Part shown: in pieces, positions 1-7,007 of the stretch
Position numbering within the stretch: the first letter of the stretch is position 1
Layout: each line of letters starts with the position of its first letter
Assembly (NCBI GenBank): GCA_964556705.1
Contig: CAZKXX010000067.1
Coordinates: 1 to 22,157, forward strand
Source of the DNA: CAZKXX01 sp964556705
Lineage (GTDB): Bacteria > Acidobacteriota > Terriglobia > UBA7540
Direction: 5' to 3'
DNA: 22,157 nucleotides
Position numbers and translations under genes: made by a program
The notes under the pieces: model-generated
Database searches by the model: none
Told to the model about the DNA's origin: nothing
The model's input: the letters and a program-made list of their open reading frames with translations, nothing else

Positions 1-440
1 AGTTTGGCCGCATCGTACAGGTCCATCACTCCTCCCGCGTGGAGTTTCAGCAGGAACAAGTCTGCGGCTTGGACCACCCGGACTCGCAGGCCCTCCAAAT
101 TGACTTCACTCGCCCTCTCCACAGCCTCGCGTTGCCACTGAGATGCCGCAAAAAGAAGATCACACCTGATGGGAGATGGATCCCCCTCGATTTCGACGCG
201 GATGAGTCCGGGGAGTGGGTCTTCGATATCGCCTCTTCGATACGTTGCGTTCAACCCTTCTCGTCGGAGCGACTCCACGATTGACGCAGCCTGCGCGAGG
301 CTCCGCCCGATCAGGAAATCGATATCCTTGGTGGCTCGCACCGCCCCTCGGGCAGAGACGGCGAGACCTCCGATGAGTGCGTGTGGGATTTCGAGTTTAT
401 CGAGAACCGCGACGGCTCTCTGGAGCGCGCTGGTGAGCAC
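1..440 (-). CDS. Nucleotidyltransferase, AbiEii/MNT-like (3' end outside window)
   Basis: Reading on the minus strand from a GTG at 440 gives an open frame of about 146 residues that runs off the window edge, so the C-terminus is missing. The fold signature is visible: the Gly-Gly of IGGLAV (residues 24-25), then the Asp pair of KDIDFLI (D39, D41), and a later acidic strand CDLLF (D94), as in polymerase-beta-type nucleotidyltransferases of the AbiEii/MNT class. Such proteins often act as toxins or regulators that add nucleotides to RNA or to partner proteins. A GAGG motif lies 6 nt before the GTG, which supports this start. The start overlaps the end of the upstream small gene by 44 nt in another frame, implying translational coupling. 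GC content looks lower than in the surrounding housekeeping genes. The family call is good; toxin function is inferred from context. Confidence 0.75.
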   Translation of the reverse strand, partial: MLTSALQRAVAVLDKLEIPHALIGGLAVSARGAVRATKDIDFLIGRSLAQAASIVESLRREGLNATYRRGDIEDPLPGLIRVEIEGDPSPIRCDLLFAASQWQREAVERASEVNLEGLRVRVVQAADLFLLKLHAGGVMDLYDAAK

Positions 441-597
441 TTTCGCCTCGGAGTTGAGCGGACAGCTTCAGGCAGAATTCGGAAAGCTCCAACGCCATTT
501 TGAGGCGCTTCTCAGGAGTGAGCCGAGCGACGTCGGCTTCCTCTTCGGCTCGCAGCCGGTTCCTGAGTTCGGAGTAGGTGCCGCGCGGTAGCTTCAT
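397..597 (-). CDS. Small antitoxin-like partner of the nucleotidyltransferase
   Basis: A 66-residue protein starting MKLPRGTYSEL. An in-frame start at 651 exists, but the ATG at 597 is preceded by a GGAG/GGAAAG-rich stretch and gives a sensible N-terminus. The sequence is charged and helical, with a central segment RLTPEKRLKMALELSEF and a basic tail. Small proteins of this look are often encoded just before nucleotidyltransferase genes. The 3' end overlaps the nucleotidyltransferase start (438-440), the arrangement of a two-gene toxin-antitoxin or regulator unit. No DNA-binding motif can be recognised. It is not a HEPN protein as in classic MNT/HEPN pairs, because no RxxxxH motif is visible. 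The role as antitoxin is an inference from position only. Confidence 0.5.
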   Translation of the reverse strand: MKLPRGTYSELRNRLRAEEEADVARLTPEKRLKMALELSEFCLKLSAQLRGESAHQRAPESRRGSR

Positions 598-719
598 CTT
601 TCCAGCCTCTCCGAGGGCTATCGTTGGAAGCCTAAAATTCCATTCACCCAATTGCGGCTGGGAGTTGCGTTGTCGTCGCCAGAAGGTCGCTGTCGCGAAA
701 TCTCCCGCTCGTCTGACGG

Positions 720-1889
720 CTATTCCGCTTCCGCCGAGGCAAAGTAGCCGGGCTTGTAGCGCAGCGTCAGGTCTTTGCGCAGCGGTTCGATGCGAATGGT
801 GCGGAACGTCCCGTCGAGGTCGGAGTTCGTGGGCGTATAGGCGAGCGTGTACTGCTCGTTGAGTTCGCGCCCGATCGCGTCAAGCGATTCGGCCAGTTGC
901 ATCAGCCGCGTCGCCGAGTAAATGCCGGTGCCGGCGCCGAGCCCTTTGTTCTGCGACGTCCCCTCGATCTGTCCGTGCGAGAGGTAGCCGGTCTGGAGGT
1001 CGGTCCCGGGCGTTTCGGCGCGTGGAAAGAGCGCCGCGCCGCCCGTCGCGTCCGCCAACTGCTCCAGAATCTTGTCACCGGGATTGTCGTAACCCCACGC
1101 GGCGTTGCCCAGCGCGTAGATCACCGTGCCCGAGCGGTGCGCCATCGAGACCACTTCGTCGAACGTCCTGCGGCTCTGCACGTCCCGTCCGTCGCTGATC
1201 ACGACCAGCACGCGGCGAACGTTGTCCGGCGGGCCCGCCTTCATCATCTTCTCCCGGCACGCGAAGTAGATGGCGTCGTAGAGCGCCTTGCCGCCGCCCG
1301 CTTTGAGCTTGTGGATCTTCTCGTTCAGCGTTTGAGGATCGTTCGTGAAGTCCTGCACGATCGAGCTGGTGGCGTCGAAGGTCTGGAGAAAAATCTGGTG
1401 CTTGCTCGACCCGCCCTGGAGCATGTTGAAGACGAACTCGCTCGCGGCGTCTTTCTGAAACTGCAGTGAACGGCGCGCGCTGTTCGAGGTGTCCACGATC
1501 AGCCCGATGCGCAGCGGCGGGCGCATTTCGCGGCTGAAGTAACGGATCTGCTGCGGAATGCCGTCCTCGAAGACCCGGAAGTCGTCCTTGGTGAGGTCGA
1601 ACACCGGCATCCCGCGCCGGTCAATCACCGTGAGCGGCACGTTCACGACATCCACACGAACGCGGATGTCGCCCCGGACCGCGGAGAATTCTTCCGGGTC
1701 CGCCGGCGCGGTCTCCAAATCCGCGCGCGGGGCTTCCTGCGGCGCCGGCGGCGCCTCTTCCTGGGCGAACGCCGGCCCTGCCAGCAGGGCCGCGACGGTC
1801 AACGCCGCCAACGTGGCGGTCAGCCTGGATCCCCGTTTTCGCTTGCGAAAGGCTTTCCTGGGTTCCCGGTCGTGTCGCGTGGTCATCAC
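720..1889 (-). CDS. Secreted VWFA-related domain protein (acidobacterial type)
   Basis: A 389-residue exported protein. The N-terminus is very basic (residues 5-22) followed by a hydrophobic stretch (about 24-42) ending AGPAFAQ, a signal peptide with cleavage near residue 43. A Pro/Ala/Glu-rich linker follows. The segment VNVPLTVIDRRGMPVFDLT (about 82-100) and the EDG motif are hallmarks of the VWFA-related family common in Acidobacteriota. The von Willebrand A core runs from about 125 to 265: D133-x-S135-x-S137 forms the metal-ion-dependent adhesion site, and ISDGRD (D233) supplies a later acidic residue. The usual Thr before ALYDA appears replaced by Lys (GGKALYDAI, K201), so metal binding may be altered. 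The listed start is GTG; an ATG at 1886 is equally likely, with GGGAG upstream. The function is probably protein binding outside the cytoplasm; the ligand is unknown. Confidence 0.85.
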   Translation of the reverse strand: MMTTRHDREPRKAFRKRKRGSRLTATLAALTVAALLAGPAFAQEEAPPAPQEAPRADLETAPADPEEFSAVRGDIRVRVDVVNVPLTVIDRRGMPVFDLTKDDFRVFEDGIPQQIRYFSREMRPPLRIGLIVDTSNSARRSLQFQKDAASEFVFNMLQGGSSKHQIFLQTFDATSSIVQDFTNDPQTLNEKIHKLKAGGGKALYDAIYFACREKMMKAGPPDNVRRVLVVISDGRDVQSRRTFDEVVSMAHRSGTVIYALGNAAWGYDNPGDKILEQLADATGGAALFPRAETPGTDLQTGYLSHGQIEGTSQNKGLGAGTGIYSATRLMQLAESLDAIGRELNEQYTLAYTPTNSDLDGTFRTIRIEPLRKDLTLRYKPGYFASAEAE

Positions 1890-1931
1890 CTCTCGACTCC
1901 CGTAGTCCGATCCGCTCCGACACTTGAGCCT

Positions 1932-1960
1932 ATTCTACCCCATCCGCGGCACGTGTTGAA
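1932..1960 (-). promoter_or_regulatory. Putative sigma70-type promoter of the VWFA gene
   Basis: On the minus strand TTCAAC (1960-1955) is followed after 17 nt by TAGAAT (1937-1932), about 43 nt before the start codon. The -10 is good and the -35 is weak. Confidence 0.5.
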
Positions 1961-3013
1961 GTGAAGCCGGCGCACGGCATGGGGCGCGCCATTCCCGCTT
2001 CCCCGGCTGGACATTGCGCGCCCCGCCGCCACTGGCCTAAAATCGCCCAAGGCGCGGAGTCCGGCGCCCTCGAGCGGCCGGGCTTGCCCGTCGAAACCGT
2101 GCACGCGCTGACCCATTTCCGTTCCGCCACCTGGATCGTGAAGGTCTCGCTGCTTCTCACGGTGGCGCTGGTCGTCACGGAATTCGTCGCCGGCTATCTG
2201 GCCCAGAGCCTGGCGCTCATCAGCGACGCGTGGCACAACTTCATCGACCTGCCGGCGCTGGGCCTCGCCTGGCTGGCGCTCTATTTCGAGCGCAAACCGC
2301 CCGACCACCAGAAGACCTTCGGCTATCACCGCGCGGGCGTGCTCGCCGCCTTTGTCAACGGACTCTTCCTCATCGCCATCGCGCTCTACATCTGCTACGA
2401 AGGTTACGAGCGCATCTTGAACCCCCAGACGGTCACGACCCGCCTCATGCTCTTCGTCGGCCTCCTGGCGCTGGTCATCAACGGCGGCATCGCGGCGGCG
2501 CTGGCGCTGCATCGCAGCGACCTGAACCTCCGCGCCGTCTTCATCCACAACCTCGGCGACGCGCTTTCGAATATCGGCATCATCGTCGGCGCTGTGCTCA
2601 TCGAGCAGACCGGCCGGATGATCATCGACCCGCTGCTCGCTTTCCTCATCGCCGGCATGATTCTCTGGACCGCGGTTGACATCCTCGTCGAAAGCGGCAA
2701 CATCCTGCTGGAAGGAACACCGAAAGGGATGAACGTCGAGCGCGTAGCCGGCGTCATGCTCGACGTCCCGGGCGTGCGCGAAGTCCATGACATCCACATC
2801 TGGAGCCTCAACGCGCGCGCCCATGCCCTCTCCTGCCACGTCCAGATTCTCGACATGGCGACTTCGGAAACCGAACGCATCGCGCATCGCCTGCGCGAAG
2901 TTCTGGCGCGCGAGTTCGGAATCCACCATACGACCATCCAGTTCGAGCACACCCACGCCCCCGGCGAGTTCCACATCTACATGCCCGAGCCCGCCGAAAA
3001 GTCCAAACAGTAG
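1961..3013 (+). CDS. Cation diffusion facilitator (Zn2+/Cd2+-type efflux, CzcD-like)
   Basis: The maximal frame is 350 residues. The CDF transporter core starts near residue 47 (VHALTHFRSATWIVKVS) and holds about six transmembrane helices (roughly 58-75, 84-106, 124-145, 163-182, 200-215, 222-243). Metal site A is clear: SDAWHNFID in helix 2 (D89, H92, D96) and HNLGDALSNIG in helix 5 (H196, D200), the HD-HD arrangement usual for zinc selectivity. The cytoplasmic C-terminal domain (about 258-332) with VHDIHIWSL and THAP is the dimerisation domain. It exports divalent metal from the cytoplasm by proton antiport. The first 46 residues do not resemble the family, and a promoter-like pair lies inside them (2014-2043), so the true start is probably nearer the GTG at 2099. 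It is divergent from the VWFA gene. Confidence 0.9.
   Translation: MKPAHGMGRAIPASPAGHCAPRRHWPKIAQGAESGALERPGLPVETVHALTHFRSATWIVKVSLLLTVALVVTEFVAGYLAQSLALISDAWHNFIDLPALGLAWLALYFERKPPDHQKTFGYHRAGVLAAFVNGLFLIAIALYICYEGYERILNPQTVTTRLMLFVGLLALVINGGIAAALALHRSDLNLRAVFIHNLGDALSNIGIIVGAVLIEQTGRMIIDPLLAFLIAGMILWTAVDILVESGNILLEGTPKGMNVERVAGVMLDVPGVREVHDIHIWSLNARAHALSCHVQILDMATSETERIAHRLREVLAREFGIHHTTIQFEHTHAPGEFHIYMPEPAEKSKQ
2014..2043 (+). promoter_or_regulatory. Possible promoter inside the annotated 5' end of the CDF gene
   Basis: TTGCGC (2014-2019) and TAAAAT (2038-2043) are 18 nt apart. If used, translation must begin downstream, for example at the GTG at 2099. This agrees with the lack of family similarity in the first 46 codons. 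Confidence 0.35.
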
Positions 3014-3567
3014 GATGCGTCGGCGACTCCCGCCGACCGCCAATTCCCAGCCCGGTCAGGCGGCTTTGCGGGCCCGTGCCGCGGCCCGCGAGGACTTGGG
3101 ATCCGTATTGGGAGAGTCAGCAAAAGCCATTAAGTTATTGAAAATAAAAAGGATATCTTCTCTAGCCTAATTCTTTATAAGTGGCTTAGTTTCAACATGA
3201 TGGATAAGGTTTCGCGCCTCTCCCGCCAAGGCATTTTGTAAGGTTCTTTTTTTCAATGAGTTGTATGGCTTTGTTTCGCAACTTTTTCCGGCAGGTCGCG
3301 CGTGGTGGCATTGCCTCGGGAACGCTCCGCGCCACATCGTCGCTCCGGTCTCTCCCCATCGAGTACGCTTCGAGTTCCGAATTTCCGCCTTTTCCGTCGC
3401 CCCCGCCGGACACTCCTTTCAACTGACGACCTATCTAGCCTATCGCAATTCACACCGTTTGTCGAGCCCTGCGTTCGGCGCGCACACGAAACCGCCTTGG
3501 TTCGTCCCTGCCGGTCCGAAGGGTGCCAACGTCTGAGAACTGGTTGCTGACGGTTGATCGCTGAATG
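3014..3567. other. Gene-free interval with an AT-rich pocket
   Basis: No credible gene is seen. The stop of the CDF gene is followed by a 7-bp inverted repeat, GTCGGCG/CGCCGAC (3019-3037), without a T-tract, which might act as a weak terminator. From about 3115 to 3270 the sequence becomes strikingly AT-rich (A-runs, a T7 run at about 3247-3253) compared with its surroundings. Short open frames here on both strands lack ribosome sites and family features. The segment could be the remains of an insertion, but no terminal repeats or transposase pieces were recognised. Confidence 0.5.
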
Positions 3568-4845
3568 CTACTTCCGCTCGATGCGCTCGAGGCCGTCGAG
3601 GTAGGGGCGCAGCGCTTCGGGAACGACCACCGAGCCGTCCGGCTGCTGGTAATTCTCGATAATCGCCAGCCACGTCCGGCCGATGGCGAGCCCGCTGCCG
3701 TTGAGCGTATGGAGGTGCTCGGTCTTTCCTGCTTTGCCGCGCCGGAAGCGGAGGTTGGCGCGCCGCGCCTGAAAAGCCTCAAAATTCGAGCAGGAAGAAA
3801 TTTCTTTGTATTCGCCCGAAGAAGGCAGCCGCACTTCGAGGTCGTAGGTTTTCGCCGAGGCAAATCCCATATCGCCCGTGCAGAGCGTCACGACGCGGTA
3901 AGGCAGGCCGAGCTTCTGGAGAATTACTTCCGCGTCGCGCGTGAGCGATTCGAGCTCATCGTAGGAAGTCTCCGGCAGCGTGAATTTCACGAGCTCGACT
4001 TTCTGAAACTGGTGCTGGCGGATGATGCCGCGCGTTTCCTTTCCGTAGGAGCCCGCCTCGCTGCGAAAGCACGCCGTCCACGCGCAGTGCTTGATGGGCA
4101 GGCGCTCGGCTTCGATGACTTCGTCGCGATAGAGATTGGTGACCGGCACTTCGGCGGTGGGAATCAGCCAGTAGTCGGTGCCTTCGAGCTTGAAAAGATC
4201 GCCGGCAAATTTCGGCAGGTTTCCGGTGCCGTAGAGGCTCGCCGAATTGACGATGAACGGCGGAAGGACTTCCGTGTAGCCGTGCTGGCGCGTGTGGACG
4301 TCGAGCATGAAATTGGCGAGCGCGCGTTCGAGTTTCGCCCCGAGTCCGGTATAGACGGCGAATCGAGCCCCGGCGATTTTCGCCGCGCGCTCGAAATCCA
4401 CGAGGCCGAGTTCCGGGCCGAGGTCCCAGTGCGCCTTGGGTTCGAAATCAAACTTCCGCGGTTGCCCCCAGCGGCGGACTTCTTTGTTGTCCGCAGGCGT
4501 TCTGCCGACGGGCACGCTCTCGTGCGGGAGGTTGGGAATCGCCGCCAGCAGCTCGCGCAGGCGCTCGTCGAGTTCCTTGGCGCGCTGGTCGAGCGCTTCG
4601 GTCTCTTCGCGCAACCGCTTCATTTCGGCGATGAGCGCCGAAGCGTCTTCGCCGCGCTTCTTGAGCGCCGCGATTTCGTCGGAGACCTTGTTCCGCCGCG
4701 CCTTGCGGCTCTCGGCTTCGGTGAGCGCCTTGCGGCGTTCGCGGTCGAGTTCCTCGAAAGTGTCGAGGCCGTTTGCGAAGCCGCGGGCGCGCATCTTTTC
4801 GCGCACCAGTTCCAGGTTTCCACGCACAAAGTTCAGATCGAGCAT
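3568..4845 (-). CDS. serS: Seryl-tRNA synthetase
   Basis: This class II aminoacyl-tRNA synthetase charges tRNA-Ser (and tRNA-Sec where present) with serine, using ATP, in the cytoplasm. Its 425 residues are a typical bacterial length. The N-terminal antiparallel coiled-coil arm that grips the long variable arm of tRNA-Ser covers about residues 30-100 (rich in Glu/Arg/Leu). Catalytic features are intact: TAEVP (230-234), motif 2 around FRSEAGSYGKETRG (260-273, with R261, E263 and R272) and motif 3 GLAIGRTWLAIIENYQ (385-400, R390). The start MLDLNFVRGNLELV matches the family, and a GGAAG lies just upstream. It has its own promoter at 4912-4940 and no co-transcribed neighbour. It is divergent from the zinc-ribbon/RNase H genes. 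Confidence 0.97.
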   Translation of the reverse strand: MLDLNFVRGNLELVREKMRARGFANGLDTFEELDRERRKALTEAESRKARRNKVSDEIAALKKRGEDASALIAEMKRLREETEALDQRAKELDERLRELLAAIPNLPHESVPVGRTPADNKEVRRWGQPRKFDFEPKAHWDLGPELGLVDFERAAKIAGARFAVYTGLGAKLERALANFMLDVHTRQHGYTEVLPPFIVNSASLYGTGNLPKFAGDLFKLEGTDYWLIPTAEVPVTNLYRDEVIEAERLPIKHCAWTACFRSEAGSYGKETRGIIRQHQFQKVELVKFTLPETSYDELESLTRDAEVILQKLGLPYRVVTLCTGDMGFASAKTYDLEVRLPSSGEYKEISSCSNFEAFQARRANLRFRRGKAGKTEHLHTLNGSGLAIGRTWLAIIENYQQPDGSVVVPEALRPYLDGLERIERK

Positions 4846-4911
4846 TCTTACTTCCGTCCGCCGGTCTCGAAACCGCCCCGGCTCGCGCCGCGGGCGTTTC
4901 GGGAATTGCCC

Positions 4912-4940
4912 AATCTAATCCAGGGGGCGAGGACTGTCAA
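4912..4940 (-). promoter_or_regulatory. Putative serS promoter
   Basis: The minus strand reads a perfect TTGACA (4940-4935), 17 nt, then TAGATT (4917-4912). The start codon is about 67 nt further on, leaving a 5' leader of roughly 60 nt. Confidence 0.6.
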
Positions 4941-4988
4941 ATTGCGCGGCGGGCCCCAGGCGCGCTCCCGGACCGGTGGCCCTGCTGC

Positions 4989-5059
4989 AGCGGCGGTGCC
5001 TGCCTGCCGCAGGCAGGTCCTCACCGCCGATTCCCTTTCGGCGGCCAGAGACCGCCGCT
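4989..5059. repeat. 71-bp palindromic (REP/MITE-like) element with a nested palindrome
   Basis: The element is bounded by a perfect 9-bp terminal inverted repeat, AGCGGCGGT (4989-4997) and ACCGCCGCT (5051-5059). Its left half is a hairpin, CGGCGGTG (4991-4998) with CACCGCCG (5022-5029), whose loop contains the 19-nt near-palindrome CCTGCCTGCCGCAGGCAGG (4999-5017). The right half has a second stem, CGGCGG/CCGCCG, around CCAGAGA. A related sequence without the 19-nt insert lies at 20817-20840. It sits in the serS/zinc-ribbon intergenic region (4846-5192), between the two promoters. Confidence 0.55.
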
Positions 5060-5087
5060 AGAGGGAGCGCCGCGCGGCACGCGCGCC

Positions 5088-5116
5088 TTGTCCGCTTCCG
5101 GCCTTTGTGACAGAAT
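5088..5116 (+). promoter_or_regulatory. Putative promoter of the zinc-ribbon/RNase H operon
   Basis: TTGTCC (5088-5093), 17 nt, then CAGAAT (5111-5116), with a TG one base before the -10 (5108-5109) giving an extended -10. It is about 77 nt before the GTG start. Confidence 0.45.
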
Positions 5117-5192
5117 GGACGGACAGCCGCGCGCCGAAAGTTGCATGAAGGGTGCAGCGCGCGGCCCGGGCCAATCCCTATGAGGAGCGCCG

Positions 5193-5954
5193 GTGCACGC
5201 CGACCTGAAAGCGGTGATCGAGCTTCAGCAGCTCGACCTTCGAATCGCCGAACTCAACGCGCAAATTGAGGCGCTTCCGCGCGAAATCCAGGCGCTCGAA
5301 GCCCAGCTTCAGGAATTCATCCACGCCCACGAAGAGCGCAAACAGCGTCTGGCCGACAACCAGAAAGAGCGCCGCGACCTGGAAGGCGAAATCCAGGTCA
5401 TCCGCACGAAAATCACAAAACACAAAGACCAGCTCTACGAGGTGAAGACGAACGAGCAATACCGCGCCATGCTGCGCGAAATCGAGGGCGAAGAGAAGAA
5501 GATTTCCGAAATCGAAGACCGCGAACTTGAAAAGATGCTGGAAGCCGAGCAACTGGAAAAGCACATTCGCGAGGCCGCGGCGCGGCTGGAGAGCGAAAAG
5601 GCGCGAGTTGCCGGCGAAGTCGAGCGGCTGAAAGCCCTGCGGCAGACCGACGTGGACGAGCGCGACCGGCTGGTGGCGCGCCGCAAGGAACTCGAAGCGG
5701 CGATGGCGCGACGAGTGCTGGAGACCTACGAAAGCATCCGCAAGACGCGCCGCGGCGTGGCCGTGGCGGCGGTGCGCGAGGGGTTCTGCACGGCGTGCAA
5801 CGTGCGCCTGCGGCCGCAGGTCTATAACGAAGTTCTGACCAACGAGGGGATCCACACCTGCGACAACTGCGACCGCATCCTCTATTACGAGCCGCCGCCG
5901 GAAGCCGCCGAAGCGCCGAGCGACGCCGGCAAGCGGCCCACAGCGACGCAGTAA
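5193..5954 (+). CDS. Coiled-coil C4 zinc-ribbon protein (zf-RING_7 family)
   Basis: A 253-residue protein starting at GTG, with GAGGAG 5 nt upstream. Residues about 5-185 form a long charged coiled-coil hairpin (repeated Glu/Lys/Arg/Leu heptads). Residues 199-226 form a zinc ribbon, CTAC (C199, C202) and CDNC (C223, C226). The segment EVKTNEQYRAMLREIE is the conserved core of this family, which includes HP0958/FlgZ of Helicobacter, CdsZ of Chlamydia and Rv2229c of Mycobacterium. Known members act as chaperones or RNA/protein-binding adaptors; the general function in free-living bacteria is unsettled. The next gene encodes an RNase HI-type protein, the same pairing known in mycobacteria (Rv2229c-Rv2228c), so a linked role in RNA or R-loop metabolism is plausible. 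Family assignment is confident; the role is inference. Confidence 0.88.
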   Translation: MHADLKAVIELQQLDLRIAELNAQIEALPREIQALEAQLQEFIHAHEERKQRLADNQKERRDLEGEIQVIRTKITKHKDQLYEVKTNEQYRAMLREIEGEEKKISEIEDRELEKMLEAEQLEKHIREAAARLESEKARVAGEVERLKALRQTDVDERDRLVARRKELEAAMARRVLETYESIRKTRRGVAVAAVREGFCTACNVRLRPQVYNEVLTNEGIHTCDNCDRILYYEPPPEAAEAPSDAGKRPTATQ

Positions 5955-6018
5955 ATGATACGGAAATTCGAAATTGGAAAGACGGCCTCACTGATTCTCA
6001 CAAGTCGCGCCGACCTTC

Positions 6019-6993
6019 ATGAAAAAAGCTCAGCAACCCTCAAGCCTCGTCCTGCGCATTGACGGCGGGGCGCGCGGCAATCCCGGTCCGGCCGCCTGCG
6101 CGGTCGTCGTAGAATCGCCGGAGGGCGAGCGCCTCGACGCGTTTTCCAGAACCCTCGGGCGCGCCACCAACAACGTGGCCGAGTACCACGCCCTGCTCGC
6201 CGCGCTGGAAGACGCCGTCGAGCGGGGCGCGAAAAGCGTCAAAGTATTTTCCGATTCCGAACTGCTGGTGCGGCAGGTTCAGGGCGCCTACAAGGTGCGG
6301 CACCCTGACTTGAAGCCGCTTCACGCGCGCGCGAAGGACCTCATCGCGCGTTTCGACCGCTTCAACATCCAGCACGTGCCGCGTGAACAGAACCGCGAAG
6401 CCGACCGATTACTGAACCAGGCTCTCGACCGGGAAGGGCAAGAAGAAGACCACCAAGACACCAAGACGCCAAGAGAAGAGCCTAATGCCAATCCACCTCA
6501 GGAAGACCGGAAAGACGCCGGAACACCAGGGAAAGGCACTGCCGGCAATTCAAGCCTTGCGGACGGCGCTTGTTTTGAAGTAACGGCGTTGCCAGAAGCA
6601 CGCCCCAAAGAGCCAATCCCGGTTGAGCTCGATCGCCTCGCGCGCGTCGTGGTGGATGCGGCCTTTAAGGTCCATTCGTCGCTCGGGGCTGGGCTCTTGG
6701 AGAGCGTTTACGAAACCTGCCTTGCTCACGAACTCGTGAAGCGAGGTCTTTTCGTAGAGCGCCAGGCGGCGCTGCCGATCGAATACGACGGCGTGAAAAT
6801 CGAGGGTGGCCTTCGTATTGATCTGCTCGTCGAGAAAGCTCTCGTCGTGGAATTAAAGTGTGTTGAAGCGCTAGCTCCCGTTCATACCGCTCAGGTCTTG
6901 ACCTACCTCAAGCTGACTGGCAATCGACTCGGACTCCTCATCAATTTTAACGTCGCATTGATTCGAGACGGCATCAAACGCGTGGTCCGTTAA
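6019..6993 (+). CDS. Fusion: RNase HI-like domain + GxxExxY (PD-(D/E)XK-like) domain
   Basis: A single 324-residue frame. Residues 10-137 are a complete RNase HI-type domain: IDGGARGNPGPAA (D15), NNVAEYHAL (E55), VFSDSELLV (D79) and NREADR (D129) supply the catalytic acidic residues that cleave RNA in RNA-DNA hybrids. Residues about 138-200 are a low-complexity hydrophilic linker; its DHQDTKTPRE part is the translation of a tandem DNA repeat (6449-6473). Residues about 203-324 are a GxxExxY-family domain: GLLESVY (G225, E228, Y231), then RIDLL...VVELK (D268, E278, K280), a PD-(D/E)XK nuclease-like signature. Such proteins are usually encoded alone. The second domain has lower GC and is bracketed by inverted repeats, so the fusion probably arose by insertion. 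A TTG at codon 191 could start a separate product. No strong ribosome site precedes the ATG at 6019. Confidence 0.85.
   Translation: MKKAQQPSSLVLRIDGGARGNPGPAACAVVVESPEGERLDAFSRTLGRATNNVAEYHALLAALEDAVERGAKSVKVFSDSELLVRQVQGAYKVRHPDLKPLHARAKDLIARFDRFNIQHVPREQNREADRLLNQALDREGQEEDHQDTKTPREEPNANPPQEDRKDAGTPGKGTAGNSSLADGACFEVTALPEARPKEPIPVELDRLARVVVDAAFKVHSSLGAGLLESVYETCLAHELVKRGLFVERQAALPIEYDGVKIEGGLRIDLLVEKALVVELKCVEALAPVHTAQVLTYLKLTGNRLGLLINFNVALIRDGIKRVVR
6449..6473 (+). repeat. Left inverted repeat of the GxxExxY cassette
   Basis: Three tandem copies of an 8-nt unit, CACCAAGA (6451-6474, the last with one change), preceded by AC. This 25-nt segment matches the reverse complement of 7008-7032 at 23 of 25 positions. 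It lies inside the open frame and is translated as part of the linker. Confidence 0.75.
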
Positions 6994-7007
6994 ACTTTTC
7001 AGCAGTA

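Noticed and set aside
1886..3043. 385-residue minus-strand frame
   Set aside because: Antisense to the CDF transporter; its composition (Asp/Glu/Arg-rich, no hydrophobic helices) is typical of a shadow.
3192..3453. Short minus-strand frames in the serS/CDF gap
   Set aside because: No ribosome site, low-complexity composition, overlapping one another in different frames.
3565..5061. 498-residue plus-strand frame
   Set aside because: Antisense to serS, whose motifs are unmistakable.
5955..6018. Separate small gene between the zinc-ribbon and RNase H genes
   Set aside because: Only 64 nt, no start with a ribosome site; treated as an operon spacer.
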